Positions 7,998 to 15,469 of a stretch of DNA of 26,846 nt are shown here, in pieces. The position numbers were made by a program, and so were the translations under genes. Position 1 is the stretch's first letter. Each line of letters starts with the position of its first letter. Source of the stretch: JBFMGS01 sp040752635 (GTDB lineage Bacteria; Bacillota; SHA-98; UBA4971); assembly GCA_040752635.1 (NCBI GenBank), contig JBFMGS010000031.1, positions 1-26,846 of the forward strand. The letters are read 5' to 3'. The notes beneath the pieces are model-generated. The model was given only the letters and a program-made list of their open reading frames with translations, ran no database searches and was not told the DNA's origin.

Positions 7998-8232
7998 GTG
8001 TGAGCNNNNNNNNNNNNNNNNNNNNNNNNNNNNNNNNNNNNNNNNNNNNNNNNNNNNNNNNNNNNNNNNNNNNNNNNNNNNNNNNNNNNNNNNNNNNNNN
8101 NNNNNGATTCAAGCTGGCGGTCGTGCGGGGCGAGGGGAGAGTCTCAGTGGCCATATTCGGTCGATTCGGCCACGCCCTCGTGGATGGCCCTGAGCAGCTT
8201 GCCGTAGGTTACAGCGTAATCTGAGTGTGAGC
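7879..8232. other. Scaffold gap with duplicated 127-bp flanks
   Basis: Bases 8006-8105 are exactly 100 N. The 127 bases before the gap (7879-8005) are identical to the 127 bases after it (8106-8232). This looks like two contigs that overlap by an assembler word length and were joined with a placeholder instead of being merged. The second copy therefore contains a false repeat of the end of the CBS-HutP gene. The true sequence probably continues from 8005 directly to 8233. Confidence 0.92.
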
Positions 8233-8346
8233 ATGTTGCCAGACTGTTCACTTAAGGTTGTTGCTTTGGGACTATTGCAGAATAGCCTCGGGCTGCGGAA
8301 CGGGCCGCAAGCCACGCCAGGTGTGGCGATTTAGGGGAGGGTGGCC

Positions 8347-9603
8347 GTGGCGAAGCTGGTGGTGACCGGAGGGAACAGGCTGTGCGGTTCAGTAAGGTTA
8401 ACGGGCTCGAAAAACAGCGCGCTGGCAATTCTCGTCGGCGCAGCCCTGGGACGCGGGAAAACCATCCTCGATAACGTCCCCAACTACACTGATACGCACG
8501 TTCTCTGTAAGATCCTGGAAGAGCTTGGCGTAGAGGTGAGGCCGCTCGGATCCGGTCGAATCGAGATCGACGGCTCCAATATAGAAAACCACAGGCCGTC
8601 ATACGAACTCGTGCGCCGCCTTCGAGCGTCGTTCTATACGGCGGGACTCCTGCTTGCCCGCCTGGGAGTTGCGGAAGTCCCCTTCCCGGGCGGCGACGTG
8701 ATAGGAGCGAGAGGCATAAACTTTCACCTGGATGGGTTTCGGGCCCTCGGCGCGGAAGTCTCAGTCGAGCACGGGTATGTTAAAATGCAGGCAAGCAGGC
8801 TCCGCGGGACGAGTTTCTACGTGGGCAAGGCGAGCCACGGCACGACCGTGAACATGATGCTCGCCGCAAGCCTGGCGGAAGGCACCACCATCCTGGAAAA
8901 CGCAGCAAGGGACCCGGAAATCGTTGATCTCGCGATCCTCTTGAATTCAATGGGCGCCCGAATCCGAGGGGCGGGCACGAGCACTGTGAGGATCGACGGC
9001 GTCGATCGCCTGTTCCCGGCAACCCACGAGATAATCCCCGATAGGCTGGAAGCAGGCACCTTCGCTATCGCTGCAGCCATGACTGGCGGCGATGTGACTG
9101 TTGAGAACGCTGTGCCCGAGCACATGCGGACAGTGATAATCGAGATCGTGGCGGCAGGGGCTGAAGTGGAGGAGCACCAGTCTATGCTGCGTGTGCGCGG
9201 CCCAGAAAGGTGCAAGGCGGTCAATGTTGAGACTCTCGCGTACCCCGGTTTTCCCACGGATCTGCAGCCGCAATTCGTTGCTATGATGACCCGTGCGGCC
9301 GGAGTTAGCGCCATCACGGAGACCAGGTTCGAAAACAGGTTCGGCTATGCAGACGAACTGAGGAGAATGGGCGCGGACCTGCAAGTAGACAGAGATACGA
9401 TCATCGTGAGGGGCGTTGAGAAGCTCACCGGTGCTCCTGTCGAGTCTCCGAGGGATATACGAGGCGGGGCCGCGCTGCTGCTGGCCGGCCTGGTCGCCGA
9501 GGGTGAGACCGAGATCCGCGAGGTCGAGCACATTGATAGAGGCTACGACCGCATAGAGAAGAAGCTCGCCTCCCTAGGGGCCCAGGTCAAGAGGATTCCT
9601 TGA
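8347..9603 (+). CDS. murA: UDP-N-acetylglucosamine 1-carboxyvinyltransferase MurA, Cys-to-Asp form
   Basis: MurA transfers enolpyruvate from PEP to UDP-GlcNAc, the first committed step of peptidoglycan synthesis, in the cytoplasm. About 418 residues, normal length, with two inside-out alpha/beta barrels. The substrate-binding pair Lys22-Asn23 is in TGSKNSA. The active-site loop normally reads PGGCxIG with the catalytic Cys; here it reads PFPGGDVIGAR, so Asp (about residue 117) replaces Cys. The same natural change in Mycobacterium and Chlamydia MurA gives fosfomycin resistance while keeping activity, so that is the expected phenotype. GTG 8347 is chosen because GGGGAGG lies 6 nt upstream; the in-frame GTG at 8341 overlaps that site. 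Its place between the CBS-HutP gene and cysS is not the common Bacillota order. Confidence 0.95.
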   Translation: MAKLVVTGGNRLCGSVRLTGSKNSALAILVGAALGRGKTILDNVPNYTDTHVLCKILEELGVEVRPLGSGRIEIDGSNIENHRPSYELVRRLRASFYTAGLLLARLGVAEVPFPGGDVIGARGINFHLDGFRALGAEVSVEHGYVKMQASRLRGTSFYVGKASHGTTVNMMLAASLAEGTTILENAARDPEIVDLAILLNSMGARIRGAGTSTVRIDGVDRLFPATHEIIPDRLEAGTFAIAAAMTGGDVTVENAVPEHMRTVIIEIVAAGAEVEEHQSMLRVRGPERCKAVNVETLAYPGFPTDLQPQFVAMMTRAAGVSAITETRFENRFGYADELRRMGADLQVDRDTIIVRGVEKLTGAPVESPRDIRGGAALLLAGLVAEGETEIREVEHIDRGYDRIEKKLASLGAQVKRIP

Positions 9604-9605
9604 CC

Positions 9606-9637
9606 ACCCCTCCTGCAATCACCGGCAACCCCGCCCA
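9606..9637 (-). repeat. Dispersed intergenic repeat, copy 2 (partial)
   Basis: Read on the minus strand this is GGGGTTGCCGGTGATTGCA, matching the left arm of the copy at 24395. Read on the plus strand, CACCGGCAACCCCG matches that copy's right arm. It lies directly after murA and also overlaps a GC-rich inverted repeat (CCCCGCCC/GGGGCGG). Confidence 0.5.
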
Positions 9638-9718
9638 AGCCGGGGCGGAGTGGGGATCATGTCTTGAAAAGGGGTGCAAGTTTGCGGATAATACTTGCAG
9701 AGAGGAGGGGGCGTTGCG

Positions 9719-11221
9719 ATGACGCTGAGGGTTTACAACACGCTTACCAGGAGAAAGCAGGATTTCGTCCCGCGCACCCCGGGACGGGTGGATATCTACC
9801 AGTGCGGGCTCACTCCCTACGATTATACGCATATGGGCCACGCACGCCAGTATGTTTTCTGGGATACCGTGCGCCGGTACCTGAAGCACAGGGGATGGAA
9901 AGAGTTCTGCGTTCAGAATGTCACGGATGTGGAAGACAGGATAATCGAGAGAGCGAAGGAAAGAGGGGTTTCGCCCCGCGAGCTTGCTGATGAGTACCAT
10001 CGTGACTTTCTGGATGTCATGGACAAGCTGGGAGTCGAAAGGCCGGACGTGTTTCCGAGGGTTACCGACCACATGGAGGATATCATCCGCGTGATCCAGG
10101 GGCTCATTGATAAGGGCTTTGCCTACCAGATCGACGGCGACGTGTTCTTCGACGTCACGCGGTTCCCAGGTTACGGCAAGCTGTCAGGCAGGTCCCTGGA
10201 CGAGATGCTGGCGGGGGCGCGTGTCGAGGTGGACCCCAGGAAACGCAATCCCATGGATTTCGCTCTCTGGAAATCGGCGAAACCGGGTGAACCTGCCTGG
10301 GACAGCCCGTGGGGTCCTGGCAGGCCTGGTTGGCACATAGAGTGCTCCGCGATGGCTCTGAAGTATCTCGGGAGCGGGTTTGACTTCCACGGTGGAGGCG
10401 ACGAGCTCATCTTTCCCCATCACGAGAACGAGATAGCTCAGTCTGAGGCATATACGGGCGAGGAGCCGTTCGCGCGCTACTTTGTGCACCATGCCATGCT
10501 CAACGTGAACGACGTGAAGATGTCCAAGTCTCTCCGCAACTTCTTCGCGGTGCGGGACGTTCTGTGCGAGTTCGAGCCGGGGGTCGTCCGCTATTTTTTC
10601 GCCTCCAGGCACTATCGGAGCCCGGCGAACTACAGCGCAGAGGAGCTCGAGGCGGCACGCAGGGCTTACGAGCGGCTGCGCTCTACGCTGGATGCGGCGC
10701 GGCGTGTGCTCCGGCAGGCTGGCGCCGGCGGGCGGGCGCCGGGCGGCCTGCGCGAAGAGAGTGGCACCGATGTCGGGGAGCGGGCCGGCGTCGATGCTAT
10801 CGCGGGCGACGATCTTGCTAGGGCCGCAGACGAGGCCAGGGACAAGTTCATCCAGGGCATGGACGATGACTTCAACACCGCGGTTGCGGTGGCCGCCATC
10901 CATGACCTAGCGCGCGAGATAAACGAATTCCTGCATGCTGCCGGCGAACCCGGGTCTTCGCGGGTGAGTCTCGCAGGACTCAAGCGTGCAGTGAGCACAA
11001 TGGAGGAACTTGGGGGCATTCTGGGCCTGTTCAAGGAGGAAGACCAGGAGGCAAGCGCGCAGTTGGTCGATGACCTTGTTGACCTTCTCGTTCGGGTCCG
11101 GGAAGACCTCCGTGCGAAAAAGGACTGGGCCCTGGCGGACAAGATCCGCGAGGACTTGCGCGAAATCGGGATAGTGCTGGAGGACACTCCTGCCGGCACT
11201 ATTTGGAAGCGGGAAATGTGA
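9719..11221 (+). CDS. cysS: Cysteinyl-tRNA synthetase
   Basis: A class I aminoacyl-tRNA synthetase that charges tRNA-Cys. 500 residues from ATG 9719, which follows GAGGAGGGGG; an upstream in-frame start at 9695 lacks a ribosome site. The catalytic domain has the zinc ligand Cys29, the HIGH-type motif as HMGH (38-41), zinc ligands in HIECSAM and the HHENEIAQSEA region, and KMSKS at 267-271. A DALR-type helical domain follows (about 350-470). A glycine- and alanine-rich linker near 330-360 is a little longer than usual. The first motif reads GLTPYD rather than the commoner GPTVYD, also seen in some other bacterial CysRS. The 3' end overlaps mrnC, so the two are coupled. Confidence 0.97.
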   Translation: MTLRVYNTLTRRKQDFVPRTPGRVDIYQCGLTPYDYTHMGHARQYVFWDTVRRYLKHRGWKEFCVQNVTDVEDRIIERAKERGVSPRELADEYHRDFLDVMDKLGVERPDVFPRVTDHMEDIIRVIQGLIDKGFAYQIDGDVFFDVTRFPGYGKLSGRSLDEMLAGARVEVDPRKRNPMDFALWKSAKPGEPAWDSPWGPGRPGWHIECSAMALKYLGSGFDFHGGGDELIFPHHENEIAQSEAYTGEEPFARYFVHHAMLNVNDVKMSKSLRNFFAVRDVLCEFEPGVVRYFFASRHYRSPANYSAEELEAARRAYERLRSTLDAARRVLRQAGAGGRAPGGLREESGTDVGERAGVDAIAGDDLARAADEARDKFIQGMDDDFNTAVAVAAIHDLAREINEFLHAAGEPGSSRVSLAGLKRAVSTMEELGGILGLFKEEDQEASAQLVDDLVDLLVRVREDLRAKKDWALADKIREDLREIGIVLEDTPAGTIWKREM

Positions 11222-11673
11222 AGCCGGAAACGGGAAACGTGGGGCCGCTTGAGGCGGCCGATGTGGACAGGCTTTCCGCCGCGGTGCTTGCTTACGTCGG
11301 CGACGCCGTGTACGAGCTTTACGTGCGTACAAACCTGGTGCGGGGCGGGCGTCTGGACATGGACGAACTACACAAGGAGGCAGTCTCGCTTGTAAATGCG
11401 AAGGCGCAGGCGCAAGCCCTTGCCGATCTCGACGCCTTCCTCTTGCCGGACGAGGTGGAGGTAGCAAGGCGCGCGCGCAATGTCCACACGGGGCGGGGCC
11501 CGAGGAGCACTCCCGTCCTAGATTACAGGCATTCGACCGGGTTCGAGGCCGTCATCGGCTACCTGTACCTCCTGGGCCGGCAGGCGAGACTCCAGGAAGT
11601 GCTGGGGAAGGCCTTGGCCGTAAGCCGCGCCCGAGTCGCGAACCATACCCTGTCGGGAGGTGAGATGCCCTGA
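11218..11673 (+). CDS. mrnC: Mini-ribonuclease III
   Basis: Mini-III is an RNase III catalytic domain without the dsRNA-binding domain; in Bacillus it matures 23S rRNA termini. About 151 residues. The RNase III signature AYVGDAVYELYVR carries the conserved catalytic Asp (about residue 28), and FEAVIGYLYL carries the second acidic residue. The basic loop VHTGRGPRST corresponds to the conserved RGRNS-type segment. GTG 11218 overlaps the cysS stop (GTGA); TTG 11203 and GTG 11239 are alternatives. The cysS-mrnC-thyX-rlmB order is the standard Bacillota arrangement. The gene ends by overlapping the inferred thyX start. Confidence 0.94.
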   Translation: MKPETGNVGPLEAADVDRLSAAVLAYVGDAVYELYVRTNLVRGGRLDMDELHKEAVSLVNAKAQAQALADLDAFLLPDEVEVARRARNVHTGRGPRSTPVLDYRHSTGFEAVIGYLYLLGRQARLQEVLGKALAVSRARVANHTLSGGEMP

Positions 11674-12413
11674 ACGTTAGACTTCTGAGCTACACACCCG
11701 CTCCTGAAAGAGTCGTGGCAATCGCTGCGCGGCAGTGTTACTCACCTCTGGGCGCCATGCAGCTCGCGGAGGGCCTCTCGGACCAGAAGGTAGGAGACTT
11801 GATCAGGACCTTGCTTGAAGCCGGCCACCTTTCCACCACCGAGCACGTGACATTTACGTTTGCCATAGAGGGCGTGAGCCGCGCCCTCAGCCACCAGCTG
11901 GTCAGGCACCGCATCGCCTCGTACTCGCAGCAGTCGCAGCGCTACGTGGACGAGAACGGTTTTGCATACGTTATGCCTCCGTCGGTGGCCGAAAACCCTG
12001 GAGCGCGCGAGCTTTTCGAGCGCCAGATGGAGCAGGTTCGAGAAACGTACAGGGAGCTTGCAGCCATGGTCCCCAGGGAGGACGCACGCTATGTCCTCCC
12101 GAACGCGTGCGAGACACGGCTGGTCATGACGATGAACTGCCGCAGCCTGTACAACTTCTTTGAGCGCCGCTTGTGCGAGCGCGCGCAGTGGGAGATACGC
12201 GGGCTTGCCCGGGCCATGCTCGATCTCGTGAAGGAAGTGGCGCCGCGGCTCTTCTCATGGGTCGGGGCGCCTTGTGAGATGCGCGGTTACTGTCCCGAGG
12301 GCAAGATGTCATGCGGCAAGGTCGAGACCGTGGCCCGCCGTCTCATAGCGGCTACCGGTTCCGCGAAGGATAAGGATAAGAATAGGGACGGCGAGGCGGA
12401 AGGGGAGTTGTGA
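11670..12413 (+). CDS. thyX: Flavin-dependent thymidylate synthase ThyX (probable CTG start)
   Basis: ThyX makes dTMP from dUMP using FAD, NADPH and methylene-tetrahydrofolate, without using folate as the reductant. From CTG 11670 the protein is 247 residues. The signature RHRX7S is at 79-89 (RHRIASYSQQS). The conserved N-terminus (VRLLSYTPAPERVVAIAARQCYSP) lies before the first ordinary in-frame start, GTG 11715, so starting there would delete family-conserved sequence. The only well-placed codon is CTG 11670, which overlaps the mrnC stop (CTGA) and has GGAGG 9 nt upstream. The stop abuts rlmB. The product is certain; the CTG start is an inference. Confidence 0.93.
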   Translation: MNVRLLSYTPAPERVVAIAARQCYSPLGAMQLAEGLSDQKVGDLIRTLLEAGHLSTTEHVTFTFAIEGVSRALSHQLVRHRIASYSQQSQRYVDENGFAYVMPPSVAENPGARELFERQMEQVRETYRELAAMVPREDARYVLPNACETRLVMTMNCRSLYNFFERRLCERAQWEIRGLARAMLDLVKEVAPRLFSWVGAPCEMRGYCPEGKMSCGKVETVARRLIAATGSAKDKDKNRDGEAEGEL

Positions 12414-13199
12414 ATGGGGCCGGGCGAAGTGCATCGCCAGGGCCCGGAAAGCCCGGAGGGGACTGTCGAAGGACGTAACTCCGTCATTGAGGCGCTGCGG
12501 GCCGGTCGGCCTCTGGTGAAAGTGATGATCGCCAAGGGGATCGAACCGGCTTTTGCCAGGAGCGTGAGGTTTCTTGCGCGTCAGGCGGGCGTTCCGGTGG
12601 TCGAGACTGAGCGAGCCCGGCTCGACGCAATGAGCACCACCCGCAACCACCAGGGCATTATCGCGGTCGGAGCGGCAGTGAGGTACCGCGACGTGGACGA
12701 GCTCCTGGGCGGCGCGGCGGAATCCGCCGAGCCGCCGCTCGTTGTGGTGCTCGACGGGATTGAGGACCCCCAGAACCTGGGCGCCATCATCAGAACGTGC
12801 GATGCGGTTGGCGTGACAGGCGTGATCATCCCGAAGCGAAGGGCATGCGGGCTCACGGGCGCCGTGGCGCGGGCATCGGCGGGCGCTGTGGAATACGTCC
12901 CTTGCGCCAGGGCCGCAAACCTTGCCCACGAGGTGGAGAAACTAAAGGAAAAGGGGTTATGGGTCGTCGGGGCGGACGCCAGTGCCGAGCGGACAATTTA
13001 CGACGCAGATCTCAAGGGGCCTCTTGCCCTCGTCATTGGCTCAGAGGGGAAGGGGATATCAAACCTCCTGGCAAAGAAATGTGATTTCCTGGTGAGGATC
13101 CCTACAAGAGGCCGTGTTCCCTCGCTGAACGCATCTGTTGCCGCTGCGGTGATCCTGTTTGAGGTGTTGCGCCAGAGGGGGGCGGCGAGAGGAGGCTGA
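12414..13199 (+). CDS. rlmB: 23S rRNA 2'-O-methyltransferase, RlmB/TrmH (SpoU) family
   Basis: A SPOUT-class methyltransferase that 2'-O-methylates a guanosine in 23S rRNA (G2251 in E. coli). 261 residues. A short N-terminal substrate-binding domain begins with GRNSVIEAL. The knotted SPOUT domain shows the three motifs: NLGAIIRTCDAVGV (about 120-135), ALVIGSEGKGIS (about 203-215) and the RIPTRGRVPSLNASVAAAV loop (about 225-245). ATG directly follows the thyX stop with AAGGGGAG upstream. The first 18 residues are a polar extension. It closes the cysS-mrnC-thyX-rlmB operon. Confidence 0.94.
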   Translation: MGPGEVHRQGPESPEGTVEGRNSVIEALRAGRPLVKVMIAKGIEPAFARSVRFLARQAGVPVVETERARLDAMSTTRNHQGIIAVGAAVRYRDVDELLGGAAESAEPPLVVVLDGIEDPQNLGAIIRTCDAVGVTGVIIPKRRACGLTGAVARASAGAVEYVPCARAANLAHEVEKLKEKGLWVVGADASAERTIYDADLKGPLALVIGSEGKGISNLLAKKCDFLVRIPTRGRVPSLNASVAAAVILFEVLRQRGAARGG

Positions 13200-13226
13200 C
13201 GTTATACCCGCTTTCCCGGAACGCGG

Positions 13227-13248
13227 CTTGTCAGGGGGGCCTGTCAAG
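13227..13248 (+). terminator. Weak hairpin after rlmB
   Basis: CTTGTCAGG (13227-13235) and CCTGTCAAG (13240-13248) can pair except for one position, around a GGGG loop. There is no T-run, so the terminator role is doubtful; it could be an operon-end structure. Confidence 0.3.
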
Positions 13249-13276
13249 AGACTTAGGAGACGGGGTGCCGGTTTTC

Positions 13277-13306
13277 TTGACTTGTCCACGAACGCAAGTG
13301 TATAAT
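13277..13306 (+). promoter_or_regulatory. Sigma-A-type promoter for sigH
   Basis: TTGACT (13277-13282), an 18-bp spacer, TATAAT (13301-13306), about 44 bp upstream of the sigH start. Confidence 0.85.
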
Positions 13307-13349
13307 TGGTCCGGAGGTCGAGCTACATCACATCAGGGGGGCGGTGCTA

Positions 13350-14000
13350 GTGGGAGCTGAGCCGGACCGCGAGACGTCTTGTCTGTATGATGACATGCTC
13401 GACGAGGAGATAGTCGAGAGCGCGAGGTGTGGGGAGAGATCGGCCGAGGAATACCTCATCAACAAGTACAAGAACTTCGTCCGTGCCAAGGCGCGCTCGT
13501 ATTTTCTCATCGGCGCCGACCGCGAAGACATCGTCCAGGAAGGGATGATAGGGCTATTCAAGGCCATACGCGATTTCAGAAGCGATAAGCTCGCCTCGTT
13601 CCGCGCCTTCGCAGAACTCTGCATCACCCGGCAGATCATTACGGCGATCAAGACAGCCACGCGACAGAAACATATACCCCTCAACTCGTACGTCTCCCTG
13701 AACAAACCCATATACGACGAAGAGTCAGACCGGACCCTGCTCGACGTGCTCTCCGGAACCAAGGTTACCGACCCTGAGGAACTCGTAATAAGCAGGGAAG
13801 AGTTCATCGATATCGAATCGAAGATGGCGGAGTTCCTGAGCGAACTCGAGCTGAAAGTGCTCGCCGCATACCTCGACGGCAAGTCCTACCAGGAGATAGC
13901 GGGCGAGCTCCGCAGGCACGTAAAGTCCATAGATAACGCGCTGCAGCGCGTGAAACGGAAGCTTGAGCGGTACATAGAAAAGCGTGACGAGGCTATCTGA
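13350..14000 (+). CDS. sigH: RNA polymerase sigma factor SigH (Spo0H type)
   Basis: A sigma-70 family factor of about 216 residues. Region 2 is visible as RSYFLIGADREDIVQEGMIGLFKAIRDF (core binding and -10 recognition). Region 4 is the helix-turn-helix LKVLAAYLDGKSYQEIAGELRRHVKSIDNALQRVKRKL. In spore-formers SigH drives the transition into sporulation and competence. The length, sequence and position (between rlmB and the rpmG-secE-nusG cluster) all fit SigH rather than SigA. GTG 13350 sits 8 nt after GGGGGG; GTG 13344 is also in frame. A strong sigma-A-type promoter precedes it. With disA this suggests, but does not prove, a sporulating lineage. Confidence 0.94.
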   Translation: MGAEPDRETSCLYDDMLDEEIVESARCGERSAEEYLINKYKNFVRAKARSYFLIGADREDIVQEGMIGLFKAIRDFRSDKLASFRAFAELCITRQIITAIKTATRQKHIPLNSYVSLNKPIYDEESDRTLLDVLSGTKVTDPEELVISREEFIDIESKMAEFLSELELKVLAAYLDGKSYQEIAGELRRHVKSIDNALQRVKRKLERYIEKRDEAI

Positions 14001-14272
14001 ACATAGTGCGTCTCTTGCCAGCTTAACACACTTAACTCATAAGCCCAACGAGACCGCATGTGTTATCCCAACATCGGTCAGATGTAATGGTACTATTGTA
14101 GATCAAAGCACGTCGCGCTTGTGAAACGGGCTCCTACGGAACTGCCTTCTAATCTTTCGTCCTGCGCATTCCGCCCCACGTCCCTGACTCGCGTCCACCG
14201 GATGGCAGACAGCATCGTCACAAGGTGTGCAAGGGCGATGAGCAGGTCAAGGCAGATACTGGCAACGGAGAC
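14001..14272. other. Intergenic region between sigH and tRNA-Thr
   Basis: About 270 bp with no convincing open frame, RNA gene or hairpin terminator. The only recognised signal is the promoter of the tRNA-Thr gene at its right edge. Confidence 0.5.
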
Positions 14273-14301
14273 TTGACAGGAAAGTACGTCACGGCTACAA
14301 T
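14273..14301 (+). promoter_or_regulatory. Promoter for tRNA-Thr
   Basis: TTGACA (14273-14278), a 17-bp spacer, TACAAT (14296-14301), ending 15 bp before the mature tRNA. Confidence 0.85.
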
Positions 14302-14316
14302 GGGTCTTGACATGGT

Positions 14317-14391
14317 GCCGACGTAGCTCAATGGCAGAGCAGCTGATTTGTAATCAGCAGGTTAAGGGTTCGACTCCCTTCGTCGGCTCCA
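14317..14391 (+). tRNA. tRNA-Thr (TGT), CCA encoded
   Basis: A full cloverleaf. The acceptor stem GCCGACG/CGTCGGC pairs fully, the D-arm contains AGCTCAATGGCAGAGC, and the anticodon stem GCTGA/TCAGC encloses loop TTTGTAA with anticodon TGT. The T-arm has GGTTCGACTCC and the gene ends CTCCA, so CCA is genome-encoded. It marks the left border of the accessory island. Confidence 0.95.
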
Positions 14392-14642
14392 GCTATTTGG
14401 GGGTTTGGGTGAGCGGACCTAATGCCTGTAAACACCACCTTGGGGCGTATCACCAGCACCGTAATGGTTCGCTCCCGCTTGTCCACCTCGTAGATGATGC
14501 GCAGGCCTCCCACTTGCACCCGCCAGGTTCGCGGTTCCCCCTTGACAGCCTTTACATCCCCGCTCGATGGGTCCCTTTCCAAGGCCTCAAGAGCCTTGTC
14601 TACCCGTGCTGCCGTATGCGGGTCCGGCCGCTCATATATCAG
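14328..14642 (-). pseudogene. RelE/ParE-family toxin remnant
   Basis: The minus-strand frame encodes ARVDKALEALERDPSSGDVK, KGEPRTWRVQVGGLRIIYEV and a TITVLVIRPK strand, which match the central and C-terminal parts of RelE/ParE mRNA-interferase or gyrase-inhibiting toxins. The frame stays open upstream to about 14741 but contains no ATG, GTG or TTG before 14582, and the N-terminal strand is altered, so the start appears lost. Downstream the frame runs past the expected toxin end into the tRNA-Thr gene on the opposite strand, stopping only at 14328. No partner antitoxin is seen. It looks like a decayed gene whose end abuts the tRNA. Confidence 0.6.
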
Positions 14643-14799
14643 CGCCGGCTGTAAAACGGTCCAGTAGCGCCAGGCAAGATAGAGGACGTCGAAGACTCCG
14701 TCCGAAGCGCCCGGGAATCCAGGGCGTGGCTGGAGGAATATCTATCCTGACCGCCGAAACGAGCCATCAACAGGGGAATTGAAGGTCTGCCGAAAGCGA

Positions 14800-15186
14800 C
14801 TACCAGATAACACTCACCGGATACCTGGCGATCTCCGCGTCAACAGTCAGGATCGGCAGGTCCTCCAACTGGGCTTGAGAGATGAGAAGCCGATCAAAAG
14901 GATCTCTGTGGTAATCTGGTAGATCATAGACGTGCAAAGCGTGGCTCATCTGGATGGGTAACACGTCGATAGCATTGATGGCGAGTTGACGGGAGACAAA
15001 AGACTCCGGACTACCAGGCAACTGCAATCGACCGAGCCTGGCCTTGATGGCTATTTCCCAGCCGCTCGCGGCACTGAGGAAAAGCTCGTTTTGGCCGTTG
15101 CTGATGATGTCAAAAACGCGCGGCGATAGGTGCGGGTCTCCAGTGACCCACCACAGGAAGGTATGAGTATCCAGCAACGCCCTCAT
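14800..15186 (-). CDS. VapC-like PIN-domain toxin
   Basis: A 128-residue PIN-domain ribonuclease toxin. The acidic active-site residues are visible as LLDTHTFLWW (first Asp), the ASGWEIAIKARLGRL Glu, and DPFDRLLISQA with the later TVDAEI Asp. It probably cleaves RNA (tRNA or rRNA in characterised relatives) when freed from its antitoxin; this target is inferred. The ATG overlaps the antitoxin stop (ATGA), a classical coupled toxin-antitoxin pair. The type with THxFLWW is often paired with Phd/YefM antitoxins, as here. It lies in the accessory island after tRNA-Thr. Confidence 0.93.
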   Translation of the reverse strand: MRALLDTHTFLWWVTGDPHLSPRVFDIISNGQNELFLSAASGWEIAIKARLGRLQLPGSPESFVSRQLAINAIDVLPIQMSHALHVYDLPDYHRDPFDRLLISQAQLEDLPILTVDAEIARYPVSVIW

Positions 15187-15419
15187 CTCTCGAACTCCTC
15201 CAGGACCGACTCGGGAAGCGGTGCATCGAAGTCCGGAGCGATGGTGACAATGCCCCTGGCGCTTCCGGGTACGCGCTTGATGGGGCGTTCTGCTATGGGA
15301 ACCAATCGGGCAATGGGCTTACCGGCCTTGGCGATGATGATCTCCTCGCCTTCCAGCGCCCGAGTGAGAAGGCGAGAAAGCTGGGTCTTCGCCTGGTGAA
15401 TGTTAACGTAAACCGACAT
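15183..15419 (-). CDS. Phd/YefM-family antitoxin
   Basis: From ATG 15417-15419 the protein has 78 residues, starting MSVYVNIHQAKTQLSRLLTR. The N-terminal half is the Phd/YefM DNA-binding fold, with the signature AKTQLSRLL and GKPIARLVPI; the acidic C-terminal tail normally wraps the toxin. GGGGGTGA lies 5 nt upstream; an in-frame GTG at 15428 is less likely. It overlaps the VapC-like gene by 4 bp. The pair probably represses its own promoter at the inverted repeat in 15448-15459. Confidence 0.92.
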   Translation of the reverse strand: MSVYVNIHQAKTQLSRLLTRALEGEEIIIAKAGKPIARLVPIAERPIKRVPGSARGIVTIAPDFDAPLPESVLEEFER

Positions 15420-15439
15420 CTGAGTCACCCCCTATTTGC

Positions 15440-15468
15440 ATTATGGACTAATACATTAGCTAAGTCAA
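15440..15468 (-). promoter_or_regulatory. Promoter and candidate operator of the toxin-antitoxin operon
   Basis: On the minus strand TTGACT (15463-15468), a 17-bp spacer and CATAAT (15440-15445). An inverted repeat, CTAAT-AC-ATTAG (15448-15459), lies between the two hexamers, where Phd/YefM-type autorepressors commonly bind. Confidence 0.7.
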
Positions 15469-15469
15469 T

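Noticed and set aside
7882..8224. Open frames running through the N gap, including a second copy of the HutP-like C-terminus
   Set aside because: They exist only because of the placeholder Ns and the duplicated 127-bp contig end.
9719..11221. MshC (mycothiol ligase) instead of CysRS because of GLTPYD
   Set aside because: Length of 500, KMSKS, the C-terminal helical domain and linkage to mrnC-thyX-rlmB all indicate cysS.
14361..14391. tRNA-Thr 3' end as an integrase attachment site
   Set aside because: No duplicated 3' tRNA segment was found at the other island border (around 20900) and no integrase gene is present.
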